Positions 1-6,017 of a DNA stretch of 6,017 nt are shown here, in pieces. Source of the stretch: Bacteroidales bacterium UBA1628 (GTDB lineage Bacteria; Bacteroidota; Bacteroidia; Bacteroidales; UBA932). Both the position numbers and the translations under genes were made by a program. The DNA lies in assembly GCA_002321335.1 (NCBI GenBank), contig DCMG01000121.1, forward strand, positions 18,708 to 24,724. Reading direction: 5' to 3'. Below the pieces are notes generated by a model that did no database searches, was not told the origin of the DNA, and saw only the letters and a list, made by a program, of their open reading frames with translations. Within the stretch, counting starts at the first letter, position 1. Every line of letters starts with the position of its first letter.

Positions 1-200
1 GTGATCGTGTTGGCCGCCGATCCGCCAGGGACATACTTCACGCCGAACTCCTTCAGCTTTGACCAGATGCGGTCACCGGTCTCAAGATCCACGTGCTGCA
101 TGCTTCCGGGCGGGAGGTGATACTCACGGAGCATTGCCTCGTCAGGGAACACGGCCAGAATGTCCGTGAGCGCGTTGCCTATTCCTAAAATTGATTTCAT
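1..200 (-). CDS. PfkB-family carbohydrate/nucleoside kinase (adenosine kinase-like), N-terminal part
   Basis: Reading leftward from the ATG at 200-198, 66 codons stay open to the window edge, so the C-terminal part is missing, including the expected ATP-binding and catalytic GAxD motif. The visible protein begins MKSILGIGNALTDIL, the first beta strand and substrate-loop region of ribokinase/adenosine-kinase-fold (PfkB) enzymes. It ends in PGGSAANTI (about residues 57-65), the Gly-Gly motif that contacts the sugar in this family. The family transfers the gamma-phosphate of ATP to a hydroxymethyl group of a sugar or nucleoside in the cytoplasm. The GNALTD start and the following GSMQHVD resemble adenosine-kinase-like members common in Bacteroidota, but the substrate cannot be decided from 66 residues. 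There is no signal peptide and no Shine-Dalgarno; the leader is A/T-rich. It is transcribed divergently from the plus-strand operon and probably belongs to unrelated housekeeping metabolism. Confidence 0.88.
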   Translation of the reverse strand, partial: MKSILGIGNALTDILAVFPDEAMLREYHLPPGSMQHVDLETGDRIWSKLKEFGVKYVPGGSAANTI

Positions 201-271
201 ATCTTTATATTTTGATAATCATAGAGTGCCAAATCACAAAGTTAAGGAATATTTGATTAAATTTGTAAGCT
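201..271. promoter_or_regulatory. Divergent intergenic region, expected to hold both promoters
   Basis: These 71 A/T-rich bases separate the start codons of two diverging genes, so promoters for both directions should lie here or extend into the genes. No purine-rich Shine-Dalgarno precedes either start, as is usual in Bacteroidota. On the minus strand two TTTG words (240-237 and 233-230) could serve as -33 elements, but no matching TAnnTTTG box was found between them and the kinase start. No clear operator palindrome was seen. Confidence 0.5.
258..265 (+). promoter_or_regulatory. Candidate Bacteroidota -7 promoter box (TAAATTTG)
   Basis: TAAATTTG fits the Bacteroidota sigma-ABfr -7 consensus TAnnTTTG exactly. 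Two points weaken it. No TTTG-type -33 element lies 19-23 bases upstream, and the box ends only 6 bases before the ATG at 272, which would give a leaderless or nearly leaderless transcript. It may be a chance match in A/T-rich DNA. Confidence 0.25.
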
Positions 272-1330
272 ATGAACAAGAAGGCCGGGAATATTCTTAA
301 ATATGGTGTCTCCATCGCGCTTGCGGCGGTGCTTCTGTATTTCTCTTTCCGTGGGGTGAGCTGGGGCGATTTTCTGGAGGGACTGAGGGCCTGCCGCTGG
401 CAATTCGTCATCCTTTCCATGCTTTTTGGCGTGCTGGCCTTTTACTTGAGAGCTCTCCGCTGGCGGGAACTCCTTCTGCCGATAGACCGGACAACATCCC
501 GTCTCACATGTTTCAACGCCATAAACATCAGCTATCTGGTGAATCTTGCCCTGCCACGGGTGGGAGAGTTTGTGCGTTGCGGCTACATCACGGCTCATTC
601 TCAAAAAGACAAGGAAGACCGTCATCTGGCTTCTTACGACAAGGTTCTCGGAACCGCAGCATTGGAGCGTTCTGTGGATATGCTTGCGATGGTCGCCGTG
701 CTTGCCGTTTTCCTGCTTTTCACATGGAAACGCTTTGGCGGGTTCTTCTCTGAGAAGATCTTCGGAGCGGCTTCCGGGAGCCTAAACGGCGGCAAGATCA
801 TGGTACTTGTCACCGGAGTTCTCGCAGCGGTAGCTGCCATCTCGTGCGCAATCCTTTTCGCAGACAGATGGAAGCCTCTTGCCAAGGTCCGTGATTTCTG
901 CAAAGGCATTTGGGCCGGCTTCCTCAGCTGCCTCAAGATGAAAGGGGCCTGGAAGTTCCTCCTCTTGACGTTGGGAATATGGGGCTGTTACTGGATGATG
1001 AGCGCAACTATTCTCTGGTCTCTTCAAGGAATATCCCCGGACTCCGTCAGCCCGGAACTTGCTTCGGCCGTCGGAACTTTGCGGACCTTGAATATGACCG
1101 ACGCTATGTTCCTGATGATCGCCGGGAGCCTGTCTTCGGTCGTTCCGGTACCAGGAGGATTCGGAGCCTTCCATTTCATAGTCTCCTCCGCCATCTCCTA
1201 CGTCTACGGCATTCCGGTGCAGTTCGGGATGATCTTCGCGACCCTCTCGCACGAGTCCCAGGCCGTGAACCAGATCCTGTGGGGCGGCATTTCCTTGGCA
1301 AGTGAATCTTTACGAACAACAAATAATTAA
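272..1330 (+). CDS. Polytopic inner-membrane protein, LPG-synthase-TM / YbhN (UPF0104) family
   Basis: A 352-residue integral membrane protein matching the lysylphosphatidylglycerol synthase transmembrane family (PF03706). Hydrophobic segments lie at about residues 8-25, 43-60, 80-95, 134-151, 176-197, 228-250, 277-296, 299-315 and 320-343. Family hallmarks are visible: RALRWRELL (60-68), the NLALPRVGEFVR stretch (91-102), ERSVDML (132-138), PVPGGFGAFH (292-301) and SHESQ (326-330). Relatives include the flippase half of MprF and YbhN-like proteins, which move or modify lipids. No soluble aminoacyl-transferase domain is attached, so lipid aminoacylation is not implied; a lipid flippase or envelope role is inference. 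The ATG at 272 is the only plausible start, because the next Met is residue 50 and would remove the first membrane segment. The stop is TAA at 1328-1330, and 13 nt separate it from the next gene. Phe codons are mixed (5 of 24 are TTT), unlike the next gene. Confidence 0.87.
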   Translation: MNKKAGNILKYGVSIALAAVLLYFSFRGVSWGDFLEGLRACRWQFVILSMLFGVLAFYLRALRWRELLLPIDRTTSRLTCFNAINISYLVNLALPRVGEFVRCGYITAHSQKDKEDRHLASYDKVLGTAALERSVDMLAMVAVLAVFLLFTWKRFGGFFSEKIFGAASGSLNGGKIMVLVTGVLAAVAAISCAILFADRWKPLAKVRDFCKGIWAGFLSCLKMKGAWKFLLLTLGIWGCYWMMSATILWSLQGISPDSVSPELASAVGTLRTLNMTDAMFLMIAGSLSSVVPVPGGFGAFHFIVSSAISYVYGIPVQFGMIFATLSHESQAVNQILWGGISLASESLRTTNN

Positions 1331-1343
1331 TAACTAAAGTATT

Positions 1344-2900
1344 ATGAAGATTAAAAATTTATTCCTGATCGCCGCTGGCGTCCTGATGCTGACGACCACG
1401 TTCGACGCGGCCGCAAAGAAACTCCCGAAGGAGGTCAAGATGACCAAGGAGGTTCTCATGGACAAGATCAAGGGCGGCTGGGCCGGAAAGGTCATCGGCT
1501 GCTCCTACGGCGGACCGACCGAGTTCAAGTACGCCGGGTTCATCAACGACGAGATCGAGATTCCGTGGCACGACCACATGATCAAATGGTGGTTCGACAA
1601 GTTCCCTGGACTGTACGACGATGTCTATATGGATCTCACTTTCGTGGAGATCTTCCAGAAGGAGGGACTTGACGCTCCGATCGAGTCGTTCGCCAATGCC
1701 TTCGCCCACGCTCCGTACCCTCTCTGGCACGCCAACCAGCTCGGACGCTACAACATCCTCAACGGCGTGATGCCTCCTGAGTCCGGCCATTGGCACAACA
1801 ACCCTCACGCTGACGACATCGACTTCCAGATCGAGGCCGACTACGCCGGCCTGATGGCTCCGGGAATGATCAACACATCGTCTTTCTACTGTGACGAGAT
1901 CGGACATATGATGAACTACGGTGACGGTTGGTACGGTGGCGTGTATGTCGCCGCGATGCTTTCTCTCGCGTTCGTCAGCGATGACATGAACTTCGTTGTA
2001 AATGAGGCTCTCAAGGCCATCCCGGCGCAGAGCAACTACTACAAGGCGATGGCTGATGTCATCAAATGGCACAAACAGTACCCTAAGGACTGGCACATCA
2101 CATGGGCTCTGTTCAACAAGCACTACGGCTACGACATCGGCTGCCCTGACGGAGTCGACAACCAGTTCAACATCGACGCTGTCATCAACAGCGGCTACAT
2201 CCTCATCGGTCTTCTCTACGGAGACAAGAACTTCTACCGCACGATCGACATCTCGACCCGCTGCGGCCAGGACTCTGACTGCAACCCTTCGTCTGCAGCC
2301 GGAATCCTCGGAGTCATGATGGGCTACAAGAATATTCCTGAATATTGGAGAAAGCCTTGCGAGGAGGTTGAGGACACTCCTTTCGTCTACACCGACATCT
2401 CCCTCAACAAGGCCACTGAATATTCCTTCAGCCAGGCTCTTCAGGTGATCGAGCGCAACGGTGGTTCCATCGACGGCGACAACATCACAATCAAGGTTCA
2501 GAAGCCAGAGGCCGTGCGCTACGAGAAGGCTTTCGAGGGCCACTATCCTCAAGGTAAGGTCAATGTCAAGAAGACCATCACGAATGTCGGCCAGATCAAG
2601 TTCAAGGGCAACGGAATCGTTGTCAAGAGTCACTATTACAAAGGAGCCGGCTACAACGACAACACCGGTTACGTAGGAGAGGTCGAGATCTACCTTGACG
2701 GCAAACTCTCCGCTGTGGCCAGGAACCCTATCAAGGGCAACGGAGCCGCTCCGGACCTCTACTGGAAGTACGATCTTCCTGAGGGTGAGCATACTTTGAC
2801 ATTCAAGTTCCTCAACAAGCAGGACAACATGAACATCGTCATCGACAACTATCTGGTATATTCCAGCAAGCCGAAGGTCGTGAACCACGTTGACGAGTAA
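1344..2900 (+). CDS. Exported ADP-ribosylglycohydrolase-family protein with C-terminal beta-rich domain
   Basis: A 518-residue protein. Residues 1-24 form a Sec signal peptide (KIK n-region, hydrophobic core, AAA before KK) without a lipobox Cys, so it should be periplasmic or secreted. Residues of about 35-335 resemble the ADP-ribosylglycohydrolase/DraG family (PF03747): GGWAGKVIGCSYGG (44-57), an acidic YDDVYMDLTF (91-100), HADDID (155-160), GWYGGVYVAAM (195-205) and GQDSDCNPSSAAG (308-320). Classical members bind two Mg ions through a TDD motif and a DxDT motif and cleave ADP-ribose N- or O-glycosidic bonds. Here the Asp residues are kept (D92, D93, D310, D312), but flanking Thr positions read Tyr, Val and Cys. 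Residues of about 365-510 are beta-rich and hydrophilic (with NGNG-, YLDGK- and LPEGEHTLTF-like strands), resembling a carbohydrate-binding or jelly-roll module. The family call is firm; a glycan substrate is inferred from export and neighbours. Codon bias is strong (23 of 23 Phe are TTC, 24 of 26 Glu are GAG), suggesting high expression. No Shine-Dalgarno was seen. Confidence 0.85.
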   Translation: MKIKNLFLIAAGVLMLTTTFDAAAKKLPKEVKMTKEVLMDKIKGGWAGKVIGCSYGGPTEFKYAGFINDEIEIPWHDHMIKWWFDKFPGLYDDVYMDLTFVEIFQKEGLDAPIESFANAFAHAPYPLWHANQLGRYNILNGVMPPESGHWHNNPHADDIDFQIEADYAGLMAPGMINTSSFYCDEIGHMMNYGDGWYGGVYVAAMLSLAFVSDDMNFVVNEALKAIPAQSNYYKAMADVIKWHKQYPKDWHITWALFNKHYGYDIGCPDGVDNQFNIDAVINSGYILIGLLYGDKNFYRTIDISTRCGQDSDCNPSSAAGILGVMMGYKNIPEYWRKPCEEVEDTPFVYTDISLNKATEYSFSQALQVIERNGGSIDGDNITIKVQKPEAVRYEKAFEGHYPQGKVNVKKTITNVGQIKFKGNGIVVKSHYYKGAGYNDNTGYVGEVEIYLDGKLSAVARNPIKGNGAAPDLYWKYDLPEGEHTLTFKFLNKQDNMNIVIDNYLVYSSKPKVVNHVDE

Positions 2901-2901
2901 C

Positions 2902-5751
2902 ATGAAGATGTTCAGATTTTTGGCGGCTGCCGCAGTCGCTTTGGTCTCCTTGGTTGCCGTCCCGTCCGAGTCATCGGCCAGGACGACATCCAAGGATCTA
3001 TACAAGCAGTTCCAGAACCCTGACAACCGCTACCGTCCGTTCGTGCGCTGGTGGTGGAACGGCGACCGTGTCGAGGCCGAGGAACTTGTGCGTGAATTGC
3101 ATATCCTCAAGGACGCTGGCATCGGAGGAGTCGAGATCAATCCGATATCCTTCCCGTACGGTGCTGATGCAATGGGCACTAAGCCTCTCAGGTGGCTGAG
3201 CGACGAGTGGATAGACATGCTCAAGGTCGTTTTCGATGAAGCTGAGCGCATCGGGATGACCTGCGACCTGATCATTGGATCCGGTTGGCCTTTCGGTGCG
3301 GAGACCCTTCCGCATGACGAGAGGGCTTCAGTCATGTTGACATATGCCCAGAAAGTGACGGGAGGAGAGAGGTTTGAGATGTCCAAGTTCAACATATTCA
3401 AGAACATCGATCCGGGAGTGACTAGAGTGAATCCTAGCCGTACTCCTGAATTGGTATCAGTCTATCTCGCTCCGGATCCTATCAACGACCTCAGTGAGGC
3501 GATCGATCTGTCGAGCAACATCGAAGGCGATGTGATCACTGTGGATGTCCCGAAAGGGAACTGGCAGTTCTACGCTATGGTGAAGTACGATTCGTTCGCA
3601 TGCGTGATCAACGGTGCCCCCGGTGCCGCCGGCTCGATCCTGAACCACATGGACGCAAAGGCCGTCCGCAAGTACCTTGACCACATGACCGACACGATCG
3701 AGGCTCGTATCGGACCTCTTTCAAAGCATCTGAGGGCTTTCTTTGTGGACAGTATGGAACTTGAGGGCTGCAACTGGACAACCGATTTTCCTGAGGAGTT
3801 CAAAACCCGCAGGGGCTACGATCTGATGCCTTGGCTTCCGTTCACGATGTTCAAGGTTGGAAGGCTCGGCAACGTGGAGAGTTTCGACTATGGATCTAAG
3901 AAAGGCGAGAAGTTTCAGGATCAGGTAAACCGTGTGCGCTTCGATTTCGAACTCACGAAGGCTGAACTTCTCAACGAGCGGTATATGAACACATTCCTCG
4001 GATGGTGTAAGGAGAAGGGTGTCAAATCCCGCTCCCAGGCCTATGGCAACGGATTCTTCATCGAGGAGTCCTCGCTTGGTCAGGACATTCCCGAAGGCGA
4101 GTCTTGGACGACCAACTGGCTCAAGCACAGAATCGGAGAGGAGATGGGTGACGAGGACTACCGCCGCGGGCGCGCCTACACGATGATCAATAAATATGTC
4201 TCATCGGCCGCTCACCTGACAGGCAAGCGCATTGTCAGCGCCGAGGAGATGACCAACACCTACAAGGTGTTCACGACAAACCTTGAGTTCCTGAAGGTCG
4301 GCTCGGACATGAGCGCGATCTCCGGCACGACCCATTCGGTGTGGCACGGTTTCAACTACTCGCCTCTGAAGGCCGAGTTCCCTGGCTGGGTACAGTACGG
4401 TACATTCCACAACGAGAGGAACACCTGGTGGCCTTACGTGAACAAGTTGAATGACTACCGCGCGAGGATCGCCAGCCAGCTCCAGAACGCTGACATGTAC
4501 ACCGACATCGCCATCCTCCCTGCCAACTACGACATGTGGAGCACGATGGGCGTGCAGACCGAGCCGTTCCCTGTGGCCTTGAATATTCCTTACACCTCCC
4601 TGGTTTGGGAGGCCATCCACAAGAACGGAGGCGGAGCTGACTACGTCAGTGAGATCATCCTCAATGGCGCGACTGTCCGTGACGGCAAACTTTGCTACGG
4701 GCCTAAGGAATATGGTACACTGTTCATTGTTGAGGTGACCAGCACGACACCTGAGACTCTCGCCAAACTGGAGGAGTTCGTCAAGGGTGGCGGAAGGGTG
4801 TTCTGCATTGGGAAATATCCAGAGAAGTCTCTTGGCCTCAAGGATTTCGAGGCTCGTGACAAGCAGATCACCGAGGCTGTTTCACGTCTGAAGGAGTACA
4901 AGGACAATTTCATACTTCTTGAGAAACCAGCCGATGGAAAGTACCTTGAATGGTACACAGGGGTGATGGAGAAGTACAGCCTTCCTCACACTCTGACGAT
5001 CAGCAATCCGGACAGATTTCTGCTTCAGAACCAGTATGTCACCGATGACGGAAGCGATATGTTCCTTTTCATGAACGCTCATATGAGCGAGGCCAGGGAG
5101 ACGGACATAATATTCCCGAAATCCGTGACCGCAAGGAAGCATGCATGGCTTTATGATCCAGCGACCGGCAAGAGGTACGCCCTTCCGGTTGGTAAGGACG
5201 GTAAGATGCACTTCCGCTTCGGTCCATCGGAGACTTATCTCTTCGTGTTCAACAAGATGGGCGGCAGTGCTCCTATGTGGAAGGCTCTTCCGCTTGAGGG
5301 TTATGACGAGATTCAGGTGGCAGGCTCTTGGGATCTTAAGATGCACCACACATGGCCGGATTCAACGTGGACAACCAAGCTAGATGAACTTCATGATTTC
5401 AAGGACATGACCGACACTACTTTCAAGAACTTCATGGGTGAGGTCACCTACACCAAGACGGTGTCATTGTCCGGAAAACTCCCTAAGTACTTGAACCTTG
5501 GCAAGGTGGCTGACATCTGCGAGGTATGGATCAACGGCAAGCCTGCCGGTGTGAAGTGGTTCGGTGAGCGTGTGTATGACGTGACCGGTCTGCTTCGCCA
5601 GGGCGAGAACACCATTGAGGTGAAAGTCACTACCCGTATGGGTAATTATATTCAGACCCTCAAGGACAACAAGGTGGCGCAGCGTTTTATTATGAGACAC
5701 AAGCAGCCTTACGTCAGCGCGGGACTGATCGGACCAGTGAAATTATATTAA
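2902..5751 (+). CDS. Exported GH106-type alpha-L-rhamnosidase-like glycoside hydrolase
   Basis: A 949-residue protein starting at ATG 2902, one base after the TAA of the previous gene; the frame is also open to a TTG at 2890, but that start would overlap the neighbour and put TSN before the signal peptide. A Sec signal peptide spans about 1-26 (SSA before R27). The N-terminal half has GH106 (PF17132) hallmarks: RPFVRWWWNGD (45-55), AGIGGVEINP (72-81), DLIIGSGWPFG (122-132), RSQAYG (377-382), DIPEGE (395-400), SAEEMTNTYK (446-455) and LKVGSDMSAISGTTHSVWH (464-482). Residues of about 600-645 look like the amidotransferase-like fold often following such barrels (LEEFVKGGGRVFCIGKYPEKS-type strand and loop). 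Residues of about 845-949 are a galactose-binding-like beta-sandwich with VWINGKPAGVKWF (875-887). GH106 enzymes remove alpha-L-rhamnose from pectic and related glycans. Glu residues in DIPEGE and SAEEM are candidate catalytic residues, but I cannot assign acid and base. The tight junction suggests translational coupling with the ADP-ribosylglycohydrolase gene. Confidence 0.87.
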   Translation: MKMFRFLAAAAVALVSLVAVPSESSARTTSKDLYKQFQNPDNRYRPFVRWWWNGDRVEAEELVRELHILKDAGIGGVEINPISFPYGADAMGTKPLRWLSDEWIDMLKVVFDEAERIGMTCDLIIGSGWPFGAETLPHDERASVMLTYAQKVTGGERFEMSKFNIFKNIDPGVTRVNPSRTPELVSVYLAPDPINDLSEAIDLSSNIEGDVITVDVPKGNWQFYAMVKYDSFACVINGAPGAAGSILNHMDAKAVRKYLDHMTDTIEARIGPLSKHLRAFFVDSMELEGCNWTTDFPEEFKTRRGYDLMPWLPFTMFKVGRLGNVESFDYGSKKGEKFQDQVNRVRFDFELTKAELLNERYMNTFLGWCKEKGVKSRSQAYGNGFFIEESSLGQDIPEGESWTTNWLKHRIGEEMGDEDYRRGRAYTMINKYVSSAAHLTGKRIVSAEEMTNTYKVFTTNLEFLKVGSDMSAISGTTHSVWHGFNYSPLKAEFPGWVQYGTFHNERNTWWPYVNKLNDYRARIASQLQNADMYTDIAILPANYDMWSTMGVQTEPFPVALNIPYTSLVWEAIHKNGGGADYVSEIILNGATVRDGKLCYGPKEYGTLFIVEVTSTTPETLAKLEEFVKGGGRVFCIGKYPEKSLGLKDFEARDKQITEAVSRLKEYKDNFILLEKPADGKYLEWYTGVMEKYSLPHTLTISNPDRFLLQNQYVTDDGSDMFLFMNAHMSEARETDIIFPKSVTARKHAWLYDPATGKRYALPVGKDGKMHFRFGPSETYLFVFNKMGGSAPMWKALPLEGYDEIQVAGSWDLKMHHTWPDSTWTTKLDELHDFKDMTDTTFKNFMGEVTYTKTVSLSGKLPKYLNLGKVADICEVWINGKPAGVKWFGERVYDVTGLLRQGENTIEVKVTTRMGNYIQTLKDNKVAQRFIMRHKQPYVSAGLIGPVKLY

Positions 5752-5764
5752 TAAAACATTACTG

Positions 5765-6017
5765 ATGAGAAATTTACTTAGAACAGCGGCTGTGGCTTTG
5801 CTTTTCGCTGGGTCAGCCTTGACCCTTGGAGCCACTGATTTCTTCGCCCGTGATTTCGGCGCGAAACCGGACGGAGTGACTCTGAACACAGCCAGCATCC
5901 AGGCTGCGATTGATTTCGCTTCCTCACGTGGAGGCGGACGTGTCGTGCTGGACAAGGGAGACTATGTCAGCGGCTCCATCTATCTGAAGAACAATGTGAC
6001 CCTCCACATCGAGAAGG
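5765..6017 (+). CDS. Exported GH28 polygalacturonase-like protein, N-terminal part
   Basis: From ATG 5765 the frame is open for 84 codons to the window edge, so the catalytic part is absent. Residues 1-23 form a Sec signal peptide (MRNLLR n-region, hydrophobic core, LGA before T24) with no lipobox Cys. The mature start FFARDFGAKPDGVTLNT (26-42), then IQAAIDFA (45-52), GGGRVVLDKGDYVSGSIYLK (56-75) and NVTLHIEK (77-84), is the typical entry of the right-handed beta-helix in GH28 and related pectate-lyase-superfamily proteins. GH28 enzymes hydrolyse galacturonosyl linkages in homogalacturonan or rhamnogalacturonan. The specificity, and the catalytic Asp residues of the NTD/DD motifs, lie outside the window. 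The gap from the GH106 gene is 13 nt, following tandem TAA stops at 5749-5754, so it is probably cotranscribed. Another beta-helix pectinase class is possible, but GH28 is the best match. Confidence 0.83.
   Translation, partial: MRNLLRTAAVALLFAGSALTLGATDFFARDFGAKPDGVTLNTASIQAAIDFASSRGGGRVVLDKGDYVSGSIYLKNNVTLHIEK

Larger units (their letters stand above)
272..6017 (+). other. Probable four-gene operon (membrane protein, ADP-ribosylglycohydrolase-like, GH106-like, GH28-like)
   Basis: Four genes share the plus strand with gaps of 13, 1 and 13 nt (1331-1343, 2901 and 5752-5764). None of the gaps has room for a terminator hairpin or a full promoter. The three downstream products all carry signal peptides, and two belong to pectin-active glycosidase families, so at least 1344 onward reads as the enzyme segment of a polysaccharide utilization locus. 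The membrane gene may be an older upstream neighbour that supplies read-through transcription; a promoter inside its 3' end cannot be excluded. No SusC/SusD genes or regulator are present in the window. Confidence 0.7.

Noticed and set aside
782..1252. Other minus- and plus-strand open frames overlapping the membrane gene
   Set aside because: They are rich in Arg, Ser, His and Glu without hydrophobic or family patterns and lie fully inside a gene with clear YbhN-family motifs.
1331..1343. Separate ribosome-binding site or terminator before the ADP-ribosylglycohydrolase-like gene
   Set aside because: The 13 nt are A/T-rich with no purine-rich Shine-Dalgarno and no hairpin, which matches ordinary Bacteroidota leaders.
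2890..2901. Upstream TTG start for the GH106-like protein
   Set aside because: It would overlap the previous coding sequence and add four residues before a normal Met-Lys signal-peptide start. The ATG at 2902 gives a standard n-region directly.
1359..3026. Long antisense open frame of about 555 codons on the minus strand
   Set aside because: It lies opposite the 1344-2900 gene and the start of the next one. Its translation is dominated by Val, Asp, Leu and Ala with no domain-like pattern, as expected when a strongly G/C-ending codon bias removes stop codons from the opposite strand. The sense frame has clear family motifs and a signal peptide.
4201..5349. Minus-strand open frames inside the GH106-like gene
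   Set aside because: They show no recognisable motif or signal peptide and overlap a continuous 949-residue frame with family hallmarks throughout.
5752..5764. Terminator or promoter between the GH106-like and GH28-like genes
   Set aside because: The gap is only 13 nt, with no inverted repeat and no room for both promoter elements; it contains just a second in-frame TAA and A/T-rich leader.

Overview
The window looks like chromosomal DNA from a Bacteroidota bacterium, most likely a gut- or rumen-type Bacteroidales with a moderately GC-rich genome. Three things point there. The start codons lack Shine-Dalgarno motifs and are preceded by A/T-rich leaders. The enzyme set (exported GH106-like protein, GH28 and an exported ADP-ribosylglycohydrolase-fold protein) is typical of Bacteroidota polysaccharide utilization loci. 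The gene families themselves resemble Bacteroidota versions. The genus cannot be fixed from the sequence.

Layout: positions 1-200 (minus strand) hold the N-terminal 66 residues of a PfkB/adenosine-kinase-type sugar or nucleoside kinase. A 71-nt A/T-rich divergent spacer (201-271) follows. Four genes then run on the plus strand with gaps of 13, 1 and 13 nt: a polytopic membrane protein of the LPG-synthase-TM/YbhN family (272-1330); an exported ADP-ribosylglycohydrolase-family protein with an extra C-terminal beta-rich domain (1344-2900); an exported GH106-type alpha-L-rhamnosidase-like protein (2902-5751); and the start of an exported GH28 polygalacturonase-like protein (5765 to the window edge). 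No stretch of 300 bases lacks a gene, and no RNA gene, IS element, CRISPR array or terminator was seen.

How the genes may work together: GH106 (rhamnose-releasing) and GH28 (galacturonic-acid-releasing) are the pair expected for the rhamnogalacturonan part of pectin. The exported ADP-ribosylglycohydrolase-fold protein lies between the membrane gene and these enzymes, and only 1 nt separates it from the GH106 gene. It is therefore the most interesting element: its location and partners argue for a glycan substrate rather than ADP-ribosylated protein, and its metal-site motifs depart from the classical ones. That reading is inference. No SusC/SusD pair, regulator or transporter is visible, so the locus probably continues beyond 6017.
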